From contig SRSI01000077.1 in the NCBI GenBank assembly GCA_005656395.1, positions 1,674,001-1,738,000 on the forward strand: a stretch of DNA of 64,000 bases. Direction: 5' to 3'. The translations under genes were made by a program, and so were the position numbers. The stretch comes from Strongyloides papillosus. Its lineage: Eukaryota; Nematoda; Chromadorea; Rhabditida; Strongyloididae. Under the pieces are notes generated by a model, which was not told the origin of the DNA, did not search any database, and worked only from the letters and a program-made list of their open reading frames with translations. Of the stretch, positions 1 to 11,743 are shown in pieces. The first letter of the stretch is position 1. Each line of letters opens with the position of its first letter.

Positions 1-1439
1 CTGTACAAATGTTTTTACATAAAATCCAAATTATCATGTTTGATAGAAATAATTATGAAACAATAGAATCTTCAAAATGGATTAATCAACAATTATACAA
101 ACTTTAAAGAATTTTGACAAATCATAAAAATACAAAGATAGTAAGTATGACATTTTCAAGTAAAACTTTCAATGGTGAAAATTTTAATTGTATTTTAAAT
201 TTACTACTAAATGTTTAGAGATTAACAATTTATTTTTGCTATTAATAATAGCATATCATAATTTCTATATAAATTGTATTTATACAGCAATTCTTTATAT
301 TTTTTTATTGTTTTTTATAGCACATCTTAGAAATATATATATATAATAATTTACATTTAAAAATTTTTAATCTATTATTTGTACATTTATAATCTAATTT
401 TTCCTTCTCATTTTTTACTACAATATCTTTCAAATTTAATATTTTAAATAGTTTAATGTGGTCTTTCAATATATGATGATTCAAGAATATTTATAATTAT
501 TTTTACAATAAACAATCATATTTAACATTTAATTTTTTGATTTTCAAGGTTTATAAATACTCTATTTTTTGTGAATGTAATAGTTAAAACACAAAGTAGA
601 TATTCAAAAATTACTTTATTTTTACCACAATTATAAGAAATAACAATGATTGCACCATATTGCAAGAATTATGACATTCTTAAGAAAGTTTCCATTATAA
701 AATAATAAAAGAATTTAGATGAATGTTTACAAATATAACAGTTTAATTTTAAGAATAAGAAAATTGAACTTAGAATAAACTAAACAAAATTGCAAAGAGA
801 AATTATATACATATTTCAATACAATCTTCTTTATTGTCTCTTAATCATAATATTGATATATCTAATACAATTAATTCGGTTTGCGATGATATAATGGACT
901 TTAGAATCTATAATTTTTCCACCTATTTAATTTTGATAAATAATGGTTAAATTAACGTTTTAATAAATCTCATCATAGAATTTGTTCCTATAAAAATCAT
1001 TTTTATTTTCATTCTCAAAGGGTTAAAAATAAGAAAATTCTTTAAAGTGACTAAAAGATGCTATTCTATTAATCAATTTTACTTGTTATACGTGAAATTT
1101 CACTAAAAACAAATACTTTTAAACAAAATTATATTTTCTTAAAACATGAACTTTAAATTGCCTGAAAACATTTTGCGGGTACTTTAAATAAATTAAAAAA
1201 TGGAAGTTTAAAGAACATAATTTAGAGTACAAGAATTTGTTTATATTTACTTAAAATACAAAAGATTTTTTAACATATGAAATAGTAATGCTAAACAATA
1301 TATGATACAACATAAAAATAAATACTTTGAAGATATAATTTATATTTAAAGGTTAACAATCATTGTCTTTAAACTCTTAATACATTATGTAATAAATTTG
1401 TATCCTGATGAGGAACATTTAACTTTGGAATATAAACTA
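1..1439. other. gene-free AT-rich spacer
   Basis: No convincing coding frame, tRNA or repeat was seen. The right part lies downstream of the sql-1 stop codon and probably contains its 3' UTR. The rest is AT-rich spacer with short A and T tracts. Confidence 0.5.
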
Positions 1440-4400
1440 TTAAAAACCCATGTCAAGTTGTGCTTCACTACGTTCGTTATTCATTTCTGAAATAGCAATA
1501 GAATTTTTTTTAACTTTCGATTCGTTTTCTAAGAATCTAACAAACTGCTCCGTTAATGAAATATTTGTAGGTGTTGGTTGTCCTGTTGAAGAAGATTGAT
1601 TTGGAGAAGTCAATATTGATGCTATCCAACCACGCTTTTGATTGTTCAGAGCCATTGCATGATTGCTTATTTTTTCACGGTCCTAAAAAATAAATGAAAA
1701 ATTGATAATTACTCTTACCTCTGAGGAATAATTTAAAATAGAACTTAATAAAACAGCAATCTCCGGTTTCTTGTCTTCTTCAGCCAAAAAATACGATAGA
1801 AACAGTTGTCTTAATATATTATCATCTATCTTATATGAAGATGGAGCATTAAAACTACCTAAATCTCCATGACTACTATGAACACTTCTATGGCTCAAAT
1901 TGCTTTGTTTTTCTTTTTCATTATGTATATCTTGAAGCTGCATCTCAAGATCAGTTATATCTTGATTTCTATCTTCTAATTGCTTTTTCAATTCTACAAT
2001 TATTCCATTAAATTCTCTTTGTTCAGCTTCTAATGCTAATTTATTTTTATTCACTTCATCTACAGTTAGATGAAGGTTTTTTATTTGATCTTCTAGTCTA
2101 TTTATTTGGTCTTTGTATTTCCTTATTTCTATTTCTTGATCTTCAGTTAAATCTTGAAGAGCACTTTGGAGAGTCTTTAGATTTATGTTTGCACCTTCCA
2201 ATTCTCCAGTCTTCCCAAGTAACTCATTTTCCAAAATGTTTTTATGTTCTTTTAATATTTCTATTTCTGTTGCTAAATCATGGATTTTTCGATTAAGCTC
2301 ATCTTGTACTTCAGCAACATTATCTGTACTTTCTAATTTGATTTTCTCTAACTCATTTATTCTTCTTCTCAATTCGGTTTCACGATCTTCTGCAGCAATC
2401 TGCTCTGCAGTCGTTTGTTCTTCAACAGTCACTAAATGCTCCTTAAGACGTCCCAATTCAGATTGATATTTACATTTTTCTTCCTCCAAATAACACATTT
2501 GCACATGTAATTCCTTGTAACTGTTTTCTTGTTTTCGAATTACTTCATCTTTATTAGATAGTTCTTGAATAAGTTCTTGAATTTTGTTATAATAATTTTG
2601 ACTTTCTTGGTGTTTTGAGGCTAAGAAATTCTCTAGATCAATAATTTTCTTTGCACTCTCATTTAAACTTTGTTGAATAGCATCTTTTTCATTTTTAAAA
2701 TCTTCATTATTAACTTGATTTTTTCTCCTCATTTCTTCTAACTCTTCTTTTAACAACTCAACTTCCTGTTTTAACTCACTTTCGTTATCAAGAATTTTCA
2801 TTTTCTCTTCTTCTAATTCTAATAACCTTGCTTTTAAGGACTCAGTTTCATCAGCTGTCATCGAAGGATGTTTTTCATTATTTGCATTTATTTGACTTTC
2901 TATCATATTTACCTTTTCCAATAATTGATTTTCATTTTTCTTAGCTTCTTCAAACTTTATTCTCAGAGTTTCTGCTAAATCTTTCCATTTTACGAGTTCA
3001 TCATTAGATGCCTCGATTTCAATGTTATGTGTCTCATCTTTTTCACTTATTTCTTTATCCTTCTCGGATATAATTCTTTCTAAATCAATAACTTTTAACT
3101 GTAGATCGTTGTTGATTACTTTTTGTTCTTGAAGTTCGACATTCATAGCAGCGACAATTCCTTCTGTGTCATTAACTTCTGTACTTTCAACTTCAGATCC
3201 CGTTTTAACACTCATTATTTCATGATGTTCATCACCCAATCTTCTCCAACCATTATTTGATTCACCATCACTATCTTTTCCATGATTAACCGGTGACATT
3301 CTCATACGTTTAAGATTATCGACCTCTTCTTGGGCTGATTTTAATTTTTCTCTTAACTCCTCTATCTCATCTGTGCTTTCCTTTAAACTTATACTTGTAG
3401 AATCCTCAAGTTTTTTTAACAATTCTTCTTTTTCCTCCATCCATCTTAAATTTTCTAAACGATGAACTTCTTTTGTGCGTTCAAGTCCATTTCTAAGAAC
3501 ATCAAAATCTCCACTAAGATCATTGAGTTTCTGAAGCAAGTTTTTATTTTCTTCTTCTTGCTTTTGTGAATTTGCTTGGAATAGAAGAAGACTTGCATTC
3601 AATTTGTCACATCTTGAATGTAATTCATTCGTTCTTTCATTCTCCTCAACACCAACACGTCTTGCTTGTTCCAGGCTTAGTAAAATACCATTATATTTTT
3701 CAAGCAAAATATCATATTGATTTTTATCAACCATCTCTCTACAGTCATTATCATTATCGAACCTATTTTTAGTTTCTTGGACAATTTTTTCACTGATTTC
3801 TAGTCTATTTAACAATTCTTGTACACGCTCATTCATACTATTTAACTCAGATATGTGTGTTTCTTTCATTTTCTCCATTTTTTCTTCAACTAAATGCTTA
3901 TCTTGGACGGTATTTTGGATTTCAATCAGTAATTTTTCATTCTCTGCTACTTTATTAAGAAGATCTTTTTCAAATGAATCTTTCAATTCTTTAATATTAT
4001 CCAATGACTCTTTATTAATATTTTCCAAATGTTTTTTCATTGCCTCAAGAGCAGTCTTCTGAAGTTCATTGTCATCGTTTAAATTTTGAATTATTTTTTC
4101 TTTATTGTCTAATTGACTTTTTAAATTCACCAAATTCTCAGAAAGCATATCGTTATCTTCCTCAAGTTTTTTAATTATCTCATCATTTTTATCTGTGAAA
4201 TCACCAATTCTATAAGACTGACTTTCAAATGTCTTAATTTTTTCTTCCAATTCATGTACTCTTTCTTTATATTTATTATCATTATTTACGTTACTACTAT
4301 TTCCCAACATTTCTTCATATTCATTCTTTAGATTTTCTAAGTTCTGTTCTTGAGTCATCATCAAAGCTGCAATTTCTGCACTATGGATTTCCTTAATCTC

Positions 4401-5109
4401 TCGTATTTTATCTTCTAACTCCTTTTTAGTAATCATTTCGTCATTATTTTCTTTAGAAATCATGACTTTCTTGACCTCTGCCAACTCTTTTTTGTATTTT
4501 TGCAATTTGGTTTTTAAATCTTGCACAATGCTACTATTATTAATATTATCTTTTCCTTTAAAGTCAGTAGAAGGTTCCATGACAAGTAATTCTTCTTTCA
4601 GCTTTTCATTTTCATTTTTTAAATTTGATATTTCTTTTTCTTTTAACGACAATATACTTTTATACTTAGCTTTTATATTTTCACTACTATCTTCACTAGC
4701 ATTAGCTTGGTCACTTAGCCCAATAAGCTTAGCCTCTAATTGAGCGATTTTTACCTGCTCTGAAGATAATCTTAATTCTGCATCAGCCAATTTCTGCTTT
4801 AACACCTGAAATTTGTAAAAAGACATTATAAATATTCGTTATATTTTAAAAATAATTATTGAAATACTATCATTTATGCTAATTTCTTAAATGCTAATTT
4901 TTTAAAATGTCAAAATTATGTTTCTTATTGAGGTTAAAAATAATCACTATTGGTATAATATCAACATTAATGTTTGTATATATAGCTTTCATGTGATTAC
5001 ATACCGTTACCTCAGCTTCTGCATCAACACTATCAACAGTAGCTTCATTCAGAACGTCTTGAGCAAATTCTTGAATTTGCCCATGAATATTCTTTAACCA
5101 ACTATTCAT
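1440..5109 (-). CDS. sql-1: GMAP-210/SQL-1-type golgin, 3 exons, 1144 aa
   Basis: Long coiled-coil Golgi tether of the GMAP-210/Rud3 family. Exons on the minus strand are 5005-5109, 1719-4805 and 1440-1682; joining them keeps the frame (35 + 1029 + 80 codons). The N-terminus (MNSWLKNIHGQIQEF) resembles the amphipathic, curvature-sensing start of GMAP-210, although shorter. Residues 36 to about 1030 are almost continuous heptad coiled coil rich in E, K, L and N. Near the C-terminus the segment NILRQLFLSYFLAEEDKKPE, followed by SSILNYSSEE, fits the GRAB domain that binds Arf1-type GTPases at cis-Golgi membranes. The GRAB domain is completed only by removing the 36-bp intron at 1683-1718. In C. 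elegans the orthologue SQL-1 affects ciliary length. A generic coiled-coil protein would lack both the N-terminal helix and the GRAB end, so the call is fairly secure. Family length in mammals is nearly 2000 residues, so this is a short version. Confidence 0.8.
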
Positions 5110-5907
5110 TTTTGATACATTAAATAATTAGACAAATAAACAATTAATTAAAATTTAATAAAATATTGTTTAGCAAGGTGTTGTCTAAAATCAATTGAAA
5201 ATTATGATAACAAAAATATAACGCAAAATTTATATTTTTATGTTGATCTTTATAAATACCAATTTAAATAGACAAATAAAGAATCAATAAAAATTTAAAT
5301 AGAAACATTATTTGATAATTATATCAAAAAAAGTATAAAAAATTGCTTCAAAGTCGTTTCATTTAAAAGAAATACAAAGTTACACACCCCTCCTGCCACG
5401 TACAAATATTCTTGTTGAAAAAGGCCTGAAGTGAATACCGAACTAGTCTTGTAGGGAAATGATATACAAATTAACTTTGGAAAGTTAATACTTTATATAA
5501 AACTTATACTCATACTTTTTTAAAATATTTATTCAACAATAATAGTTACCGTTTTTTGTTTTAATATTTTTTATACCTCTCAATCGTTTGCTTTTCAATT
5601 GAAATATTTGTATATATATATGTTATTTGGTGACCAAAATATTAGCATCCTTAACTAATAATCGAATATTTATCGACAATGAATATTTATTTGATTTTAT
5701 AATGGTAAATTCCATGAAAATGTTAGTATTATAGATTATTTTATTTTTAACATGGCTCAACAAAAATATACACAGAAATTAATTATTTTTTTTAAATTGT
5801 ATTTATTTGTATTAATAATTTGTTGATTAATTTCCTATAAATTAATACATCTTTTTTAATTCTAGCCATATTTTTAATTATATTACTTATATTAACAAAT
5901 AATTAAA
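5110..5907. promoter_or_regulatory. divergent promoter region of sql-1 and rabn-5
   Basis: About 800 bp separate the oppositely oriented starts of sql-1 and rabn-5. The stretch around 5380-5460 is noticeably richer in G and C than its surroundings and contains CCACGTAC. It could be a core regulatory island or a small RNA, but I recognise no known RNA fold or consensus. Nothing else is evident. Confidence 0.3.
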
Positions 5908-7117
5908 ATGTCAGAGGAAGAAAATGTTGAAACGTCTTCTGATTCTGGTGGTGTAACATCAACAGAAAATGATAAACAAACTAGTAAAAGTTTAGAAAAA
6001 AAAGAGTCTATTATTGTAAATAACGTACACCAACCTGAAGTACCTGTGATAAATAATGTAGAAAACACAATTAAAAAATATCAGAGTGATTTATCATCAG
6101 AACGTCTTTATCGTATAGAATTGGAAACTCAAATGTCTGAAAATGTTATAGCGTTGGAAAAAAAATTTAAAGAAAATGAAGAAAAATATAAAAAACTGGT
6201 GGAACGTGTTAATTTAATGGAGAAGAGTTACGCAAAAAACATAGGGACTTTACGTGACGAATTAGCTAAGAGTAATAGCGTTAGTAATCGTCTTGAAAGT
6301 GACCTTCTTGATCTTGGGAATCGGTATGAAATATATATTATTATTCCTTTTTTATAGTTTCAATATATTTTATTATTATTTTCTAACTTTTTTTAGCTAT
6401 CGTAATTTGTTAGGAATCAATAAAAAAAATGCTGCTAAAATGAGAGAAGAAGACATTGATTTACCAAATGATTTGAACGAATTACAATTTTATACACTTC
6501 AATTACGTGAACAATTAATTGAAGTTCAATCAGCCAGAGAACACGAGGTAAATAATTTGAAAGCTGAAAATACATTTTTGGAAGATAATATAAAAGATTT
6601 AGCTAAAGATAGGGAAGAACTTCATTCAATGCTTCAAATTAAGGAAAATTACGAAAAATGTCAACATCATATAGCTCATCAAAAACAAATAATAAAAACA
6701 TTAGAAGTTGCTTTAGCTAAAGAACGCGAGTCAACAAAAATGCTCGAAAATAAATTAATGGAATCACGACAAAAATGTATTAACCTTCAAGTTGAACTTG
6801 ACAATAGTGAAACGGTTCAAAGAGATTTTGTGAGACTATCTCAAAGTCTTCAAATTCAACTGGAAAAAATTAGGCAAGCAGAGCAAGAAGTACGATGGCA
6901 ATTTGAGGATGATGTTGATAATTGCAATGGATGTGAAGCTCTTTTTAATAAACAACGGATAAAAATGCATTGTCTACATTGCGGGAAAATTTTCTGTGGA
7001 TCGTGTTTGTCTCAATCTGTTGCTACAGGACCGAAAGGGAGGAAAGTACGAATATGCCAAGTATGTAATACATTACTGAATAGGGAAAGTGCTCCATATT
7101 TTTCTAATGATTCGTGA
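5908..7117 (+). CDS. rabn-5: rabaptin-5-like Rab5 effector with C-terminal FYVE-type zinc finger, 378 aa
   Basis: Exons are 5908-6323 and 6397-7117, with a 73-bp intron ending in TTTTTTTAG; CG|C makes an Arg codon across the join. Residues 1-35 are polar and disordered, followed by coiled coil. Residues about 272-301 (ELDNSETVQRDF, then VRLSQSLQIQLEKIRQAE) match the conserved C-terminal Rab5-binding coiled coil of rabaptin very closely. Residues about 306-364 form a zinc finger with four CxxC-type pairs (CNGC, CLHC, CGSC, CQVC), so it also belongs to the invertebrate rabaptins that carry a FYVE finger. The finger is atypical: the WxxD motif reads WQFE, and the basic HHCR-type PI3P-binding motif reads RIKMHCL. 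The RVC-like VRIC motif is kept. Expected role: effector of Rab5 on early endosomes together with a Rabex-5 exchange factor. An AATAAA lies at 7132. It converges on eng-1 with only 42 bp between stop codons. Confidence 0.85.
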
Positions 7118-7159
7118 AAACGTTGAAAAACAATAAAAAAATACATATTTTATTAGCAT

Positions 7160-10100
7160 CTAATTTAATATTGTGAGTGAAAAGCTTTTAATTATAAATA
7201 TTGTCTCTAAACATTCATTTTGCTTGCAATTTAAGACAACTTTCTTCAAAGACGATGGTGTTGCGTTAAATACCATTTTTAAAGTGCCCTCGTGTTCAAC
7301 ATCTCTCTTCTCAAAGTCAATTGTTTCTTCACTACTCTTTAGGAAGTTAATAAATAACTCCCCTGACCCTTTAATCTTTTGATAGGTTATTTCACAGCAA
7401 AGGTCTTTTGCCTCTGATTCATCAAAATCAAAATACCACAATACGTATTCCTTAAAATTCTCCTGATCCTTGAAACAAATCTCAAACCCGCCAGAAGGCT
7501 TCATTTTTGGAGTATCTCTAAAAATGTTATTTTCATCATGGAACAATGGTTGAATATCACTTTTAGCATAACAAAATCTTTTATTGCATTCCATTTCAAA
7601 ACCATTTTTAAAATTCGTTATTATTGGTAATTTTCTAACACTTCTGCTGCGGAGGTATTTTTTTATCAAGTCAAAAAACTTTTCATTTTGTTTGAAAATA
7701 CATACGTTTGTATGTGCTTCACAAAGCCAACCTAAACCAAATAAAACTGTTGACATATTCCTTTTTTTAATCTCTTCCATAGCTACATTAGCATTGAATC
7801 CACCTCCACCGAATGTTGACCTGCCGAAAATATCTATACCTACATAAACATTCTTACATTTTTCTGGTGTTGCTAATATCATTGATCTATCCAGTTTATT
7901 ACAATCCCAGCAATAATTCAGATATATTCCATCACAAACATCAAAAAATTGTACATTCTTTTCATTTAACTCATTCTGCCATTTCAATTCTCCTGTACTA
8001 ACTACACTATCATACCATATTACAATATTCCCCTTATCCAATTCTTTTATCTTCAATGTTAATGTTTCCAAAAAGCTCCACATTTGATCCACTTTACCGT
8101 CAGGTAATGGATTCTCAATATTAATCAACCATCCATCAAAATTACAAATTTTCGTCAATTTTACTAAACACTCAATTAAACTATCCATATTACTATTAAA
8201 TGTAAATAATTCATTACACAAAAACAGACCCTCCTTATTCTCTGTGATAAGAGTACCAAGAACTTTAACACCGTGAGCATGTCCTTGATCAATCCATACT
8301 TTTGGGGGGACAGTAATAAAATGATGTGAAAAATAACAAAACTGATCTATATTCCACCAATGAGTTATAATGAACGGATCTTCTTGAATATTTTCTATGT
8401 CGTAGCCTTCATATCTGTAAGAATCAATTTAAAGGTATGTGTTATATATGATAAAGGTCAAATTAAACTGTCAAAAAATATATAAATATTATTTTATCAC
8501 ATATTTACATAACAACTTTTAACAAAAGTACTTCCAATCTACAATGTTTTAAATAATGATATTTTATCCAATTAAAATTCTTAAAATTTAATTATATAAC
8601 CTTATGCCCGCCAAAACTAAACTTATCAATTACCTATTACTTTTATATTATATAAGTTGTAAGCTTAAAACAAAAGCATCCACCTATTTATGAAGACTAC
8701 TAATAAAATATCGTTGTTATCTCCTCCTTCTGTCATTGTATCAAACTTCTTCATAATCCAAACCTCCAAAATTCCTATCAGGATGTTCAAACACTTCTCC
8801 AAGTACAGAGGGTGCCACCAGTGTAGTGTGATAGTTTGAAAAGCGCGACATCTTTTAATACGCATACTAACTTTAACATCTACCCCTACTCTGACTGTCT
8901 CAATGCAAAATTGTAATACATTTCCTCAGAATATTTTACCTATTTTTTTACAACTCTTTTCTCTACTTTAAAAAATTTGATTTTTGCTTTTATTTTCAAT
9001 AATTAACAAAAAAAATCATAGTAAATCATAAGTGAACCTTATTATTCTATGCGGTCATTATACTTATCTATTTTTGTTTTTTTTATTTTTTACTCATTAG
9101 AATTTTTAGTGTACTATTTGCAAGTATATTATTATCAGTAAGTAGCTAGTATCTAATAAGGTGAGATAGAAATGGATTCAGAGCAATCAAGAGATTCATT
9201 CAATTCTGAATATGACGATGAAGAATACTATGAAGATGACGAAGGTTGGTAGTAAAAAACTTATTAATTAATATATTTTTCATTTAATTAATTGCGATTC
9301 CTAATGTTTAAAATAATTTTTAGCCACTATTGAAGAGGAAGAGAAAAATTTAGCAGAATCTGTTGTGGATGAGTTGAAAGAACTAGAGAATGACAATGAG
9401 TTAAGTGTTGAAGAATTGAGAAGAAAATACTATGGAGATTCATATGGGGTTGAGGAAAAGGTTAATTCTTTGAATTGTGATGGGGTTTCATCCACCGTTC
9501 TTGACGATCTACAATATAATGAAGTTGTTTCTACATCATCCAGTAAAACATTAACAGATACATCAGTTCTGGTAAGCGATCTTAATGACAATTCTCTGGA
9601 TGATGAGGAGGATGAAGAATATATTCCAGAAAGTTACACAAGATACAGATTATTACAAATTGGGGAAAGGTACCAAGCTGTTATACCAAACTACAATCCA
9701 AGTAAAAACTCACGAAAAAGAAAAGCTTCCTCCTCTGAAAACAACTGGAGTGAAGATAGAGGACCCAAATTATGGGTCCCAACAAATAAAATAAGTGATG
9801 ATGAGGTGGACAAATATGTGGAAGAGGCAACAAAGTTATTAAATGGAGACAAAACTTACCGTGAAGAAGATTTGCTATATTTATTATTTAAATCCAATTA
9901 TGAAACGAAACTTGCCTTATCTTTAATACCACATGCTTTGGAACATGTAAATTTACCAATTAAAACAATACCACCCACTGGAATATCTAAACCTTTTACA
10001 GAATGTGAAATTAATACATTTGAAACTGCTATAAGAATATATGGAAAAAATTTCTTTAGCATTCAAGCTAATACCATGCATAATCGCACTGTAGGTGAAT

Positions 10101-10638
10101 TGGTACAATTTTACTACTTCTGGAAAAAAACTGACCGTTATAAAGAATATAAAAAAAGATTTGAAAGTAATAATGATGAAAATAAAGTTAGTGAGAAAAG
10201 AGCTTATTTGGAAGGAAAAAATGAAGTGCATATTCGCTCCTAAAATGATACAAAACTTTGATAGAATATGAAAATTTTCTATCAAATGTGTATTAAAATG
10301 CACCTATTTATAAAGTAAATTTCATGAACAAAATACAAAAGCTTTATCCTACTGAAATCTCTTTTTTGGTAATCATCATAATAATTCTTAATTCTGTATA
10401 TTGATAATTTTTGACATGTTAATAACTTCTTTAACTTTTAAAAAGGTTTATATAAAAATTACCTGTCTTGAGGAAGATATCCTCCTTTCATATCATGACA
10501 TACCATAATCTGCCCGCCATTAATTTCTTTATTTTTATAAACAGAATCTAATGGTACTCCAATGTCAGTTGGTTTTGGATTAAAAGAGTCTGGTAAGACT
10601 TCGTCGAACAAAACATATAGTTTATCAAAATAAAGCAT
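7160..10638 (-). CDS. eng-1: cytosolic endo-beta-N-acetylglucosaminidase (GH85), 476 aa, with a gene nested in its intron
   Basis: ENGase cleaves the chitobiose core of free or denatured N-glycans in the cytosol. Exons are 10463-10638 and 7160-8414; AG|A restores an Arg codon and the frame is continuous (1431 nt). Exon 1 encodes the conserved start of the barrel (MVCHDMKGGYLPQDR). Exon 2 starts YEGYDIENIQ and continues with THWWNIDQFCYFSHH and the active-site segment FDGWLINIENPL, where Asn157 and Glu159 are the expected oxazoline-stabilising and acid/base residues. GFNANVAMEE and GLGWLCEAHTN follow. A TTTTAG acceptor lies 5 nt before the first ATG, suggesting trans-splicing. The 2048-bp intron is exceptional for this region and contains the complete MIER1-like gene on the plus strand. 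Family identity is certain from the motifs; the long intron is inferred from the perfect junction. Confidence 0.88.
8741..8851 (-). other. possible 36-codon mini-gene or decayed coding fragment in the eng-1 intron
   Basis: This patch is less AT-rich than the rest of the intron. On the minus strand an ATG directly follows AAAAG and opens a 36-codon frame starting MSRFSNYHTTLVAPSV, which ends at TGA. If one T of the run at the stop were absent, the reading would continue through a second open stretch to 8665. It may be a short gene, a pseudogene fragment, or chance. I recognise no family. Confidence 0.2.
9172..10243 (+). CDS. mier-1: MIER1-like ELM2-SANT chromatin corepressor, 330 aa
   Basis: Exons are 9172-9244 and 9324-10243; G|CC forms Ala25. 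After an acidic N-terminus (residues 1-38, many D/E) there is SVEELRRKYYGD (about 52-63), the short acidic-leucine motif of MIER proteins. An ELM2-like region starts at about 135 (IGERYQAVIP). A SANT domain follows at about 245-292 (FTECEINTFETAIRIYGKNF, then FSIQANTMHNRTVGE and VQFYYFWKKTDRY). MIER proteins recruit class I histone deacetylases through ELM2-SANT and repress transcription; an HDAC link here is inferred from the family. The SANT sequence is closer to MIER1 than to MTA or CoREST. The whole gene lies inside the eng-1 intron, antisense to it. No MIER-type extension follows the SANT domain except about 38 residues. Confidence 0.82.
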
Positions 10639-11166
10639 GTTTCCTAAAACGTCAATTAATTTAATTATATAAGCTTATTTTATAATGAATTAATAAATTA
10701 CTATTATATATATACTGGCTACACCAATAAAGTAAATATTATAAAATATGTAAAAAAAAATACCATCCTATTAATGATAGAGTACTGTGGTAAAAATTCA
10801 ATCAAAAACCAATAAACGTATTAAAATTCTAACTTTCCAAAAAATTCCTTTTGAGATATTAAAATAATATCTTTTTTTTTTCTTTATTATTTTTTTTATA
10901 CAATCTCTATATATGTTATACATTAATAGGATATGTAAGAATTTGAAAAAACTAAAAATTGAGTAGACTTAGAAAGGTATTATGTATACAACATACTATA
11001 ATACACGTCCATTATTTATATAAATTTCCTCAAGAAGTGTACTTTAAGGATATTAAAAAAAAGAATAAATTAAAATAAATATTAAGTAGATGAAAACACC
11101 GTTCTTACATCTACATATAGTTTCTTTTTCCTAGTAATAATAAGTCAATTTTCTAAAATTTCTAAT
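10639..11166. other. intergenic spacer between eng-1 start and the canopy gene 3' end
   Basis: Contains the probable 5' region of eng-1 (TTTTAG acceptor at about 10643-10648) and the 3' flank of the next minus-strand gene. Otherwise only AT-rich sequence with T tracts (a T run near 10871) was seen. Confidence 0.4.
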
Positions 11167-11743
11167 TTAAAGTTCTTCTTTCAATTTATTTGAGGAGAAA
11201 ACTCCAACATCTACTAATGAACAGACATTAGTTTTAACATGACATAGATCTTTAAAAACTTCTTTATTTTCCTTCCTTAGAATCATAAGAATATCATCAT
11301 GATATTCATCGATAAAATCTTCACAACCTTCTGACAATTTTCTTGTTAATTCATCTGTAATTTTATCTTTTCCTGTTGGAATCCATTCTTTTGGCATATA
11401 ATGCATTTTACCAGATGAATTTTTTGATGAATAGCCATATTTATGAACATTTCCACAAATATTTTCCAATTTTTCCATTAAATGAAGCTCTGATCTAGCA
11501 TAACTTGTCTGAAAAACATTTTTAAATAAGGAAGTGTCAATTTACTTTAACCAAATTTTGTTGACCATCTGGAGCGAGTCTATAACTACCGCTCTCAATT
11601 TTTTCATTTGGATCTGCTTTTAAAATAATTTCTTCCATTTCGTTAACAATTAGAAGACATGCCGAACATTGTATTGAAGGATTGTTAACTGATAATACTA
11701 ATTGAAAGTATAAACAAACGATAAATATTATGAAACATCCCAT
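11167..11743 (-). CDS. canopy-family (CNPY2-like) saposin-fold ER protein, 179 aa
   Basis: Exons are 11546-11743 and 11167-11508, with a 37-bp intron and phase 0 join (NLVK|TSYARSEL). Residues 1-18 form a hydrophobic signal peptide (CFIIFIVCLYFQLVLS). The mature protein has the canopy/MIR-interacting saposin-like cysteine pattern: CSAC at about 26-29, ICGN, GCEDF, LCHV and VCSL, giving the three disulfides of a saposin-type fold. The segments GSYRLAPDGQ and YARSELHLMEKLENIC match CNPY2 closely. The protein ends KLKEEL, an ER-retrieval signal of the KDEL type (KEEL). CNPY2-type proteins are ER-resident factors affecting receptor maturation and UPR signalling in mammals; the worm role is unknown. 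A UPR-type motif lies about 138 bp upstream of the start codon. Family call is strong; the exact orthologue among CNPY1/2 is not decided. Confidence 0.85.
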
